Source of the DNA: Desulfitobacterium dehalogenans ATCC 51507
GTDB lineage: Bacteria > Bacillota > Desulfitobacteriia > Desulfitobacteriales > Desulfitobacteriaceae
Assembly: GCF_000243155.2 (NCBI RefSeq)
Contig: NC_018017.1
Location: 4,154,001 to 4,218,000, forward strand
DNA length: 64,000 bases
Reading direction: 5' to 3'
Under the pieces are notes generated by a model. That model saw only the letters and a program-made list of their open reading frames with translations, did no database searches and was not told the origin of the DNA. This document shows positions 35,536-44,738 of this stretch, piece after piece. Made by a program: the position numbers and the translations under genes. Positions within the stretch are counted from its first letter, which is position 1. Each line of letters begins with the position of its first letter.

Positions 35536-35594
35536 CTGGTTCACCTACCCCCTTTATTCGCTCTTCCGCATGAAACGTCTTATGGGTGAAAAAC

Positions 35595-37109
<1,515 letters not shown>

Positions 37110-37146
37110 CTATTCACCCCTATTTTTTGAGGTTCTCTCGACCCTT

Positions 37147-37683
37147 CTAAGCGTGGCTGAGGCTTTGGCGAATCCTCTGTAATTTAAAGGCCACGGTTCC
37201 ATCCATCACACGGTCACCAATCTGAATCATGACACCGCCGATCAGCTCCGGACGCACTTCCTTAACCATCCGTACATTCTTACCTGTCATGCGGACCAAT
37301 TCCTGATGCAAACGCTGCTCTTGAGTCTCACTCAGGGGAATTGCACTAGAAACTTTAGCTTCCACAATATTGCGGGCTTCGTCAGCAAGGCGTGCAAATA
37401 CCCGGGCAATCTCAGTGAGGTAGTTTTGCCTTCTTCGGTCGATCAGCAGGTTGAGGAAATTTCGCACAGTAACACTTAATTGGCCAGCGAAAATTTTATT
37501 CATCAGATCTTTCTTCTCGGAAAGAGAAATATGCGGATGGTAAAGGACGTGGGCTACCTCAGCATTCTGTTCAACACACTGTGTCAGCTCCTGAAGTTCA
37601 GCCTCGATACCATCCAAATTTTCTTGGACGGCGATATCAAACAAGGCTTGGGCATACCGCTGAGCTATCGCTCCCTTTAACAT
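37147..37683 (-). CDS. atpH: F1 ATP synthase delta subunit
   Basis: 178-residue stator subunit joining F1 to the b dimer. N-terminal helical part (AIAQRYAQALFDIAVQENLDGIEAELQ) and C-terminal VRMVKEVRPELIGGVMIQIGDRVMDGTVAFKLQRIRQSL, a family hallmark. Overlaps the end of atpF by 7 nt. Confidence 0.95.
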   Translation of the reverse strand: MLKGAIAQRYAQALFDIAVQENLDGIEAELQELTQCVEQNAEVAHVLYHPHISLSEKKDLMNKIFAGQLSVTVRNFLNLLIDRRRQNYLTEIARVFARLADEARNIVEAKVSSAIPLSETQEQRLHQELVRMTGKNVRMVKEVRPELIGGVMIQIGDRVMDGTVAFKLQRIRQSLSHA

Positions 37684-38171
37684 GGCAATTCCCCTACTTC
37701 TTGAATAAATTGCTCAATCATACCTTCCTGGCCACTGATGTCCAGGTTCTTACGAATAATTTTTTCGGCGACAGCCACAGATAAATCGGCGACTTGTGCT
37801 TGGACCTGAGCAATGGCCCGATCCCGTTCCCGTTCAATATCAGCCAAAGCCGCCTGTTTAATCTTTTCGGCTTCGCCATGGGCAACCGCGAGAATCTCGG
37901 CAGCTCGCTGCTCGCTCAGTTTGGTTGCTTTAGCAATGACTTCCTGAGCTTCTTGACGGGCTTTGCGCATTTCTTCCTGATATTCGCGCTTTATTTGTTC
38001 AGCCTGCAGGCGCTCTTTTTCTGCATTGGCGATGTTAGCCTCAATCTGATTGCGGCGCTCCTCCATCATAGTGATGAGGGGATTCCAAGCGAATCGTCTG
38101 AGAATATAAACCAAGAGCAAAAAAGATAAGACCTGGACGACCAATGTTAAATCAAAATGTATGGGATTCAA
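37677..38171 (-). CDS. atpF: Fo ATP synthase b subunit
   Basis: 164 residues: one N-terminal transmembrane helix (LTLVVQVLSFLLLVYIL) and a long charged coiled coil (ANAEKERLQAEQIKREYQEEMRKARQEAQEVIAKA), forming the peripheral stalk. Start is TTG at 38171 behind GGGGGG. Confidence 0.95.
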   Translation of the reverse strand: MNPIHFDLTLVVQVLSFLLLVYILRRFAWNPLITMMEERRNQIEANIANAEKERLQAEQIKREYQEEMRKARQEAQEVIAKATKLSEQRAAEILAVAHGEAEKIKQAALADIERERDRAIAQVQAQVADLSVAVAEKIIRKNLDISGQEGMIEQFIQEVGELPC

Positions 38172-38283
38172 TATTTACCCCCCTCTCAAGTCGTGTCCAT
38201 CGATGATTTTTTCAAGGGGGAACTTAGTGTTCCCCCTTGTTCTTGACGGGCTGGGACTTAAGATCTCGCCCATGTATTGCAGA

Positions 38284-38556
<273 letters not shown>

Positions 38557-38611
38557 TTATTCCTCAGTGCGTATTTCATCACTGAAAACAAACGCGAACA
38601 GATACCGATTC

Positions 38612-39349
38612 TCAATCCTCAGCCACTGCCTGAGCGACATAGGCTGTGGTCAAGACCGTAAAGACGAAGGCTTGGATCGATCCAATAAATACACTGAAGG
38701 CTAACCAAATGGCATCAGGCAATATGCCGCCTAATACCCAAATACCAGGAAGCATCAGGATTACGGAGATGAGAACCTCCCCGGCATAGATATTTCCAAA
38801 AAGACGGAAGGCTAAGGTCATTGGCTTGGACAATAAGTCAATGACGTGAATCAGCGAAAATATCGGATGGGGCTCTAAAAAATGATGAAAATAATGAGAT
38901 CCTTTGTGTTTTATTCCCATATAGAAGACTAGACCCATGGTCATCAAGGCTAAAGCCATCGTGGTGTTGATGTCGGCGGTAGGCGACATTAAAGCTGGCC
39001 CTTCGAAGATATCGTTCAACTTGGCGAACTCCACATTATGCAAAAGACCAAAAGTAAAGTTCGGAATCAAGCCAAACATATTGGATGCGAAGACGAATAA
39101 AATCAGAGTGACTAAGTAGCCTAGAAGGGGCTTTCCTTTTTCATAGTCCATATTATCTGAGATGAGCTTGCGAACAAAATCAACCATCCACTCCAGGACG
39201 TTTTGCATTTTTCCCGGCTTACCGCTGGTCAGATGCCGAGCCCCTGAAAGTACAAAAACTATGATGATCGCCATGACTATCCAGGTCATGATTAGGGTTT
39301 TGCCATGGAGTGTCATGCCCCCGATTTCCCACAATATCGTTTCATGCAT
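38612..39349 (-). CDS. atpB: Fo ATP synthase a subunit
   Basis: 245-residue membrane subunit with about five to six transmembrane segments. The essential Arg lies in SKPMTLAFRLFGNIYAGEVLI; the C-terminal IQAFVFTVLTTAYVAQAV is also typical. It forms the half-channels for proton passage next to the c ring. Confidence 0.96.
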   Translation of the reverse strand: MHETILWEIGGMTLHGKTLIMTWIVMAIIIVFVLSGARHLTSGKPGKMQNVLEWMVDFVRKLISDNMDYEKGKPLLGYLVTLILFVFASNMFGLIPNFTFGLLHNVEFAKLNDIFEGPALMSPTADINTTMALALMTMGLVFYMGIKHKGSHYFHHFLEPHPIFSLIHVIDLLSKPMTLAFRLFGNIYAGEVLISVILMLPGIWVLGGILPDAIWLAFSVFIGSIQAFVFTVLTTAYVAQAVAED

Positions 39350-39360
39350 TGTCTATCAAT

Positions 39361-39729
39361 TCACCCCTTTCCACTGTTAGAAATTTGCTTAATACTTGCC
39401 AAAAGAGAGACCACAAGGCCCAGGGCTATCCCCAAAGCCAAAGGAAACAGCCAGGTCGCTTGGAATCGACCTACTGCAACGACCACCAAAGTTATCATTC
39501 CCAAACGCGCAAAAAAACTCCGACGCATACGTCTAATCGCGATAACCAATTCGTCATCCACGCTGCGCAGAGTATCCCTATGTAGCCAAAAAGTAAGCAA
39601 AAAACCTAGTACATAGCCCGGAAGTGCACCTAAAAGATTGGAATTCCCCGTCACTGCCACTCCCATAAGAATGAAAGAAGTTCCTACCAGCAGGAGGATT
39701 AAATTATTTTTTGTCATCCATAACGCCAA
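39361..39729 (-). CDS. ATP synthase subunit I-like protein
   Basis: 122-residue membrane protein with four hydrophobic segments in two hairpins. It matches the ATP synthase I (ATP_synt_I) family by topology and place just before atpB; such proteins assist c-ring assembly. Overlaps the AtpZ-type gene by 26 nt. Confidence 0.75.
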   Translation of the reverse strand: MALWMTKNNLILLLVGTSFILMGVAVTGNSNLLGALPGYVLGFLLTFWLHRDTLRSVDDELVIAIRRMRRSFFARLGMITLVVVAVGRFQATWLFPLALGIALGLVVSLLASIKQISNSGKG

Positions 39730-39934
39730 ACTTTCTCAGTGTAACAACCAAATAACACCCTCCCAATACCAAACCCAGGATCATCAAAAGAAGTGAAAGC
39801 CAAGGCTGAGTACCGAATCGTTGATCAAGAAAACGCCCCAGCACAAATCCTCCCCCGACCAGTCCGGCCAGAGTGGTCGCAATACTTGTCCCGAAAGCCA
39901 TAGCCTTAAGTACGGTCATGCGATGTTCGCCCAT
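39704..39934 (-). CDS. AtpZ/AtpI-type accessory protein
   Basis: 76 residues with two transmembrane segments (GTSIATTLAGLVGGGFVLGRFLDQRFGTQPWLSLLLMILGLVLGGCYLV), the signature of the AtpZ/AtpI family that accompanies F-type synthases. ATG 39934 is used because AAGGGAAG precedes it; the 27 residues of the longer reading are not family-like. First gene of the atp operon. Confidence 0.8.
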   Translation of the reverse strand: MGEHRMTVLKAMAFGTSIATTLAGLVGGGFVLGRFLDQRFGTQPWLSLLLMILGLVLGGCYLVVTLRKFGVMDDKK

Positions 39935-40048
39935 TTTACTTCCCTTCTGAACCCAAAGAGTTGTTTCAAAGAATTGGAAATAGTAAAAATTTATACCTGA
40001 TATAAATAATAACACCGTTTTCTAAATATTTATTTTTTCTTTCTCCTT

Positions 40049-40077
40049 ATCATAACAACTTTTTACGCTTATCGCAA
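40049..40077 (-). promoter_or_regulatory. sigma-A promoter of the atp operon
   Basis: On the minus strand TTGCGA, a 17-base spacer, then TATGAT. It lies about 115 nt before the AtpZ start and immediately right of the backbone/tailocin junction, so the tailocin block has not separated atp from its promoter. Confidence 0.7.
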
Positions 40078-40136
40078 TAAGCGAGTTGTAAATAAGCAAT
40101 TAATAAATCTCAGGAAACGATTAAAAAAAGTAATGG

Positions 40137-40607
40137 TTACGCTTCATCAAATAACTCAACAACCTCCAGCGGCTCAAAACAAATCAGATAACTCGCCCAC
40201 TCAACCCGCAGACCGTGCTTTTCCTTGTAATAAGATAAAGCGTCTTCTAAGAAGCCTTCCGTCACATCCATATATTCAGCAAATTCATATCTGCTCCTGA
40301 TCCCCTCTCTGTAAGCCCCTACAAAGCTCCGGAGGGGGATTAGTTTTTCATAGGCCATGCGTCTGGCTAATCTCTCTTGCTTCCGATTCCTTATTTTATG
40401 CTGGTCCAGAATATCTCCCACTGAAGTAAGATAGTGGGCCTGCTCTTCGGCAAGGGTACAGGCTTTTTCCCGTTCTGTCTCTATGTTTCGGTTAAGCCAG
40501 ATTATTTTATCGCTATATAAGCCTTTGATTCTGGGCAGCAGAGAGACTTCATAAACTCCAACTTCCTGTTGAGCCAGCTCAGCGCAAAGGGTTTCGTACA
40601 AAGTCAT
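40137..40607 (-). CDS. ImmA/IrrE-like protein of the tailocin control region
   Basis: 156-residue protein resembling ImmA/IrrE metalloproteases that cleave phage-type repressors. The putative zinc motif reads LAEEQAHYLT: the last His is present, the first of HExxH is replaced by Glu, as in several phage-borne members. ATG 40607 is chosen because AGAGGTG precedes it. It follows the repressor gene by about 12 nt in the same operon, the usual repressor-protease pairing. Whether it is catalytically active is unclear. Confidence 0.75.
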   Translation of the reverse strand: MTLYETLCAELAQQEVGVYEVSLLPRIKGLYSDKIIWLNRNIETEREKACTLAEEQAHYLTSVGDILDQHKIRNRKQERLARRMAYEKLIPLRSFVGAYREGIRSRYEFAEYMDVTEGFLEDALSYYKEKHGLRVEWASYLICFEPLEVVELFDEA

Positions 40608-40618
40608 ATCTATCACCT

Positions 40619-41404
40619 CTATTTATCCCGCTTTTTAGATCGCACAAACTCCTTAAACCTTTCGATTTCCGCTAACTCCTCGTCGGTCCACTCCTCCCCG
40701 TCGTGATGAGCGGCTATGGTTTCAGGTTCGTAGCTACCGGTCAAAGCGTCTTGTTCTTCTACCCTTTCAGTGGCTAAGTATCTCGTGGGCCTGTCAGTGA
40801 ATTCGGACAGGGTGTACTCGTCAGAAACTTCTCCATTAACATCGTCGAGACCTTCTTTGTAGAAGATCTTACTTTCTTTATCCTCAATGGTGAGTTTGGG
40901 GATAGACCAGTAATCAAGATAGAAAGTAATACTTTGCCCCCAGAGGACAAAAACAACCGGAGTATTCTCCCTGAAATCGGGGGGTAAGATCAGCTCCCAA
41001 ACCACAAAAAGGCTTAGGTCGTAATATTCAACATCGGTAAACGCTTCTTTTTTGAGCAGACTTTCTATGTATTTTCTTGTACTGTCTTTGAACCAAAAAC
41101 CTGAATCAATATTAATCCTGGCTGCATCCCAGATAAGCTTCTTATTTTGAGGACTATCAAGGGCTGCTTTCATTCCGGCAACACGAATCGAACATCCCGC
41201 TTCTTTGGCATTGGTGAAGGGAGAGATTCCCAACAAATAATCCGTAGATACCTTAAAGAAATCTGCGACTTTTTGAAGGTTGTCTGCAGTCGGAAAACTT
41301 TTGGTCCATTTGTATAGGGCCCCCCGCCCAAAGCCAAGCTCTCTTTCCAGCTGAGTTAAAGTTATCTTGTGAGTCTTGCACAGACTCTGAATCTTTTCTA
41401 ACAA
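40619..41404 (-). CDS. XRE-family repressor of the tailocin
   Basis: 261 residues: N-terminal helix-turn-helix (ITLTQLERELGFGRGALYKWTKSFPTADNLQKVADFFKVSTDYLLG) and a long C-terminal region without a recognised LexA-type peptidase motif, ending with acidic and basic tracts. It starts at TTG 41404 behind GGAGGTG. It diverges from the tail operon, and repeated operator-like sites lie between them. Expected to hold the tail genes silent until induction, possibly relieved by the adjacent ImmA-like protein. Confidence 0.85.
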   Translation of the reverse strand: MLEKIQSLCKTHKITLTQLERELGFGRGALYKWTKSFPTADNLQKVADFFKVSTDYLLGISPFTNAKEAGCSIRVAGMKAALDSPQNKKLIWDAARINIDSGFWFKDSTRKYIESLLKKEAFTDVEYYDLSLFVVWELILPPDFRENTPVVFVLWGQSITFYLDYWSIPKLTIEDKESKIFYKEGLDDVNGEVSDEYTLSEFTDRPTRYLATERVEEQDALTGSYEPETIAAHHDGEEWTDEELAEIERFKEFVRSKKRDK

Positions 41405-41431
41405 AAAAGAGCACCTCCAGGAAAATATTTA

Positions 41432-41573
41432 CGTAAAATATTCAGATACACTATTGACTTGCGTATAATTTTCAGATAGTATGATCCCAACAGCTTGGGT
41501 TATTGAAAAATTTGGTTACTCAACCAAACTTTGCGTTTGTGGCATGCTTTAATATTAGAATATTTTCAGACGC
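41432..41573. promoter_or_regulatory. repeated operator-like sites
   Basis: CGTAAAATATTCAGATA (41432-41448) and CGTATAATTTTCAGATA (41462-41478) are direct repeats 30 bp apart; a weaker copy, AATATTTTCAGAC, lies near 41560. The second one covers the -35/-10 spacer of the plus-strand promoter. They are the likely binding sites for the XRE repressor. Short hairpins CCCAA/TTGGG (41486-41499) and TTTGGTT/AACCAAA (41511-41528) follow. Confidence 0.6.
41454..41482 (+). promoter_or_regulatory. promoter of the tail operon
   Basis: TTGACT (41454-41459), 17 bases, TAGTAT (41477-41482). It overlaps an operator repeat and faces the tail genes. The leader is about 260 nt. Confidence 0.65.
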
Positions 41574-41637
41574 ATGTCAATGTCTAGGCTCTTTTTCAAC
41601 ATCCTTTGTTCTTTGGCAACTTCATATGGACCGTTGA

Positions 41638-41709
41638 GTACAGACGAATAGCTCCGGCGAAGTCGGCATGACGCCGGCCAAGGGGCCCAAGGTAGAGAAA
41701 GACGGCTAA
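41638..41709 (+). pseudogene. possible gene-end remnant in the leader
   Basis: An open frame ending at TAA (41707-41709) reads VQTNSSGEVGMTPAKGPKVEKDG with good codon usage but has no start; a stop codon precedes it. It looks like the C-terminal tail of a lost phage gene, or may be part of an untranslated leader. Very tentative. Confidence 0.25.
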
Positions 41710-41747
41710 TTAGTATAAAGATCAAAAGAAAGGAGGCGAGGCAAGGT

Positions 41748-41972
41748 GTGAGCGTAAATAAGAGTGAAGTCGCCGCTTTCACCAGCGACTTATATGCGGT
41801 AGAGAGGGAATTGCCCCAGGCTCACCATAAGCTTCTTGAAGATCTGAGGAAACTGCCTGAAGAGGCAGGTGAGCGCACCCCCTCGATCATTATCGAAGTA
41901 AAAGCGCTCCGTTTAGCCCAGAAATTTGCGGAGAATATAGGAAAGCGCATTGAGGGGGGAGCAACATTTTAA
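41748..41972 (+). CDS. hypothetical protein, first gene of the tail operon
   Basis: 74 residues (MSVNKSEVAAFTSDLYAVER ... NIGKRIEGGATF), predicted helical and soluble. GTG start at 41748 with AGGAGG upstream. Its position before the tail-terminator-like gene suggests a head-tail connector or neck remnant or a tail completion factor, but no family is recognised. Confidence 0.6.
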   Translation: MSVNKSEVAAFTSDLYAVERELPQAHHKLLEDLRKLPEEAGERTPSIIIEVKALRLAQKFAENIGKRIEGGATF

Positions 41973-41986
41973 ACAGTATTCACATT

Positions 41987-42412
41987 ATGGCTGGAATCCA
42001 GCAGCTTTTGGCGGAGAACTACCCTGACCATACGATCACCATGGATCTCCACCCTGAGCCCTTAGAGCGTCCCAGCTTCATGATTGAACTTGTGACGGCA
42101 GACCGTTCCCCCGTGAATTGTAAGACAGTTCAAGAGACGGTCTATTTTACGATTACTTGCTTTGATATCACGGATGATGATCCTGGCAATACGACCAATC
42201 TCTTATTGATCCAGCAAGGTGTGCTTGATCTTTTCCGAGCCGGGTATCTGTCCGTCCAAGATAGAAAAATCTCTGTCGCGGCCAGCCCAGGAGGCCGCAA
42301 CGCTGATCAAGCCTATGTGGATCTGCAGTTTGAATACTTTGAGGATCGTTCAGACGGACGGAATATAACGCCATTAATGAAAGAGGTCTATACGACCATA
42401 AAGGAGGAATAA
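41987..42412 (+). CDS. phage tail terminator-like protein
   Basis: 141 residues (GIQQLLAENYPDHTITMDLHPEPLERPSFMIELV ... YVDLQFEYFEDRSD), a pattern typical of small tail-completion proteins that precede the sheath gene in PBSX-like clusters. No clear ribosome site lies before the ATG; an ATT or TTA start in the GGGGGAGCAAC region is possible and would add a few residues. It caps the distal end of the tube, still needed in a headless particle. Confidence 0.6.
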   Translation: MAGIQQLLAENYPDHTITMDLHPEPLERPSFMIELVTADRSPVNCKTVQETVYFTITCFDITDDDPGNTTNLLLIQQGVLDLFRAGYLSVQDRKISVAASPGGRNADQAYVDLQFEYFEDRSDGRNITPLMKEVYTTIKEE

Positions 42413-42415
42413 ACA

Positions 42416-43486
42416 TTGGGACTCCCAAACATCAATATTAAATTTAAGACAACGGCTGCTGCAGCTATTAAACGCTCGCAAAAGGGGATTGTTGCCATTA
42501 TTTTGAAGGACGCTGCCCAGACAGCTCAAGGGATGCATGTACTAACCAATGTAACCCAGATCCCCGCAACCCTGGGAACACTGAATAAGGATTATATCAG
42601 CCGCACATTTTTGGGCTATGTGCACCCGCCGCGCAAGGTGCTTGTCTATGTGCTGCCTGACACGGCTGAGAATCTTGCCGCCGCTTTAAGCCATTTGGCT
42701 ACGCAGACCTTTGATTATGTCGTAGGTCCCCCGGACTGCACTGCTGCCCAGGCGACAGAGATTACCTCATGGGTAGCCGCTCAGCGCGCCAACGGATTGA
42801 CACCTAAAACTGTTCTGCCCCATAAGGCAGAGGATAGCGAAAGTGTTATCAACTTCACAACTGCTGGCATTAAAGTGGGTGAAGATACCTACGATGCCCC
42901 AGGATATTGCTCACGAATCGCCGGGTTAATCGCCGGTACTCCCCTGACCATCAGCTGCACTTATGCCCCATTGCCTGAAATTACCGACGTGACCAGACTG
43001 GCCAAAGGGGACATGGATACAGCAATCGACCATGGGGAGTTTATTGTCTTCCACGATGGAGAGAAAGTGAAAGTCGGGCGGGGAGTGAACAGCCTGCAAA
43101 CGACTAACCCTAGCAAAGGAGAGATTTTTAAGAAGATCAAGATTGTGGAAGCCGTGGATATGATCCGCAACGATATCAAGATGACCGCTCAGGATAACTA
43201 TATCGGCAAATATGCCAATAGTTACGATAATAAATGCCTGCTGATTACAGCAATCAGCGGCTATTTCGCTCAATTGGAGCTGGACGGGATTCTGCAGGCA
43301 GGGAGCAGCTCGGTGGGTATCGACATAGAGGCTCAGGAGGCTTATCTGCAGGCTGCGGGAGTGGATACCTCTGCTCAGTCCGAACAGGACATCAAGGAGG
43401 CTAACACCGGGGATAAGGTCTATCTCAAAGCCAGCATCAAAATTCTGGATGCTATCGAGGATATCAACCTGGATATTGTGATTTAA
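42416..43486 (+). CDS. contractile tail sheath protein (XkdK-like)
   Basis: 356-residue tail sheath subunit of the Phage_sheath_1 family. Segments such as FKTTAAAAIKRSQKGIVAIILKD at the start, VLPHKAEDSESVINFTTAGI, YCSRIAGLIAGTPLTISCTYAPLPEITDV and the C-terminal VYLKASIKILDAIEDINLDIVI fit XkdK-type sheaths. It is shorter than Bacillus XkdK, as in diffocin-type systems. Start TTG 42416 after AAGGAGG. Contraction of the sheath drives the tube through the target envelope. Confidence 0.88.
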   Translation: MGLPNINIKFKTTAAAAIKRSQKGIVAIILKDAAQTAQGMHVLTNVTQIPATLGTLNKDYISRTFLGYVHPPRKVLVYVLPDTAENLAAALSHLATQTFDYVVGPPDCTAAQATEITSWVAAQRANGLTPKTVLPHKAEDSESVINFTTAGIKVGEDTYDAPGYCSRIAGLIAGTPLTISCTYAPLPEITDVTRLAKGDMDTAIDHGEFIVFHDGEKVKVGRGVNSLQTTNPSKGEIFKKIKIVEAVDMIRNDIKMTAQDNYIGKYANSYDNKCLLITAISGYFAQLELDGILQAGSSSVGIDIEAQEAYLQAAGVDTSAQSEQDIKEANTGDKVYLKASIKILDAIEDINLDIVI

Positions 43487-43501
43487 GGAGGAAATGAATA
43501 A

Positions 43502-44197
43502 ATGGATAGTGCAAAAAGAGTGATGTCTGGTACCTGGGGTGAAACTTTGCCCTCCTGATTAGTAATAATTGGGTAATAAAGCGGGAGAATTCAGAGAAAA
43601 CCTAAGGCATTTATGCTATGGCAACTCTGAGCCGAGCCAAGCGAAGCCTGAAAGTAGCTTGGAAGGTGCAACGACTAATGGGTGAGGAAGGCAACCAATA
43701 AGCCCAACACGAGTACCCGCCACCCTCAATGGGTGAAGATATAGTCTGAACTATATGGAAACATATAGAGCTGTGGGATAAATAGCCCGCAGGATAACAT
43801 AATGGAAGTCTGGCTGGATAACGCCTATGTGGGCGAATGCTACGGCATGCAGGCTAAAGTAAGTTTTAATAAAGAAGATGTGCAAATTTGCGGCCGGATG
43901 GCTACGGATAAAAAAGTCTCCAGTATCAGCTGCACAGGCTCCTTGCGGATGCACAAAGTTTCCAGTCGGATGGCTAATGCTATTGGCGCATCTATCCGCA
44001 ACGGTCGAGATCTGCGTTTCGTAGTGATCTCCAAGCTGAATGACCCGGATGCCTATGGTGCTGAGCGGGTTGTGCTGAAAAACGTGAGCTTCGACGATCT
44101 GACACTGGCCGATTGGGAAGTAGCCACCAATGGGAAAATCGAAGCTCCCTTTACCTTTACGGATTATGAACTTCTTGACGCTGTGGAGGCGAGATAA
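43502..44197 (+). CDS. tail tube protein (XkdM-like), split by a group I intron
   Basis: The coding sequence is in two exons: 43502-43540 (13 codons, MDSAKRVMSGTWG, behind AAGGAGG) and 43805-44197. Joined in frame they give 143 residues beginning MDSAKRVMSGTWGEVWLDN, matching XkdM, whose family start is similarly short then SGxxGxVxxxxx. The second exon contains NKEDVQICGRMATDKKVSSISCTGS and FTFTDYELLDAVEAR. Without splicing the first exon runs into a TGA five codons in. Exon 2 alone would start with an ATG at 43802 that is really the last three intron bases. Confidence 0.85.
43541..43804 (+). ncRNA. group I self-splicing intron in the tail tube gene
   Basis: 264 nt, no homing endonuclease. 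P1: exon GGGGU pairs with GCCCU (43549-43553), with U-G at the splice site. P10: exon GAAGU pairs with ACUUU just before it. P3: GGGTA (43571-43575) with TACCC (43714-43718). P4: TTCAGAG with CTCTGAG (43590-43596, 43625-43631). P6: CCAAGC (43637-43642) with GCTTGG (43657-43662). P7: GACTA (43673-43677) with TAGTC (43742-43746). P8: CACCC/GGGTG (43721-43735). P9: CTATATG-GAAA-CATATAG (43751-43768). The last base is the terminal G. The extra helix region between P7 and P3 suggests subgroup IA. Confidence 0.93.
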
Positions 44198-44720
44198 TGG
44201 ATACTTTAGAGCTGCTGCTTAAAGGGGACCGGCCCAATATGCCGGAGAAAGAAATTAAGTTAAAGCGATTGAGCAAAGCCTGCGGCGGGGACATTATCTT
44301 CCGGCTGCGAGCCCTTAGCTTCAACCGGGTGGCCGAGATTAAGAATAGTCATGCCGGCGGCGATATGGAGGTCCATATTCTCTTAGCCGGCGTCATCTCT
44401 CCCGATCTGAAGTCGGAGGAGCTTAAGCAAAAATATAATGCGGTGACGCCCTCGGAAATGATCAAAACCATGCTCCTACCGGGGGAAATCGAGGATATCT
44501 CCCGGGAAATCGAGAAGCTGAGCGGCTATCGGGTTACTACGGTGGAAGAGGTTAAAAAAAAATAGAGTCGGATCCTGAGATCCAGCTCATGTACTATTTG
44601 TTTGTCGAGAAGAACATGACCCCAGGCTCTTATTATAACCTGCCTCCAGGGGAAAAGGTGATGATAAGAGCCTTCTTTGAAATGCACATGGAATCCCGCA
44701 GCTCGCGAATGAAAACATAG
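44197..44720 (+). CDS. tail assembly chaperone with -1 frameshift extension (XkdN-like)
   Basis: The unshifted product is 44197-44565, 122 residues, ending VEEVKKK at TAG. Its stop is preceded by nine A (44554-44562). A -1 slip there reads on as IESDPEIQLMYYLFVEKN ... SSRMKT to TAG at 44718-44720, giving a 174-residue fusion. Paired short and long tail chaperones made by -1 frameshifting, just before the tape measure gene, are a standard feature of tailed phages. The start overlaps the tube gene stop by one base. Confidence 0.85.
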
Positions 44721-44738
44721 CCGATTGGAGGTGAACAT

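Noticed and set aside
41638-41709. Functional small gene in the tail operon leader
   Set aside because: No start codon in frame after the preceding stop; at most a remnant.
43802-44197. Tube protein starting at ATG 43802
   Set aside because: The ATG is the intron's last three bases; the real N-terminus is in exon 1 at 43502.
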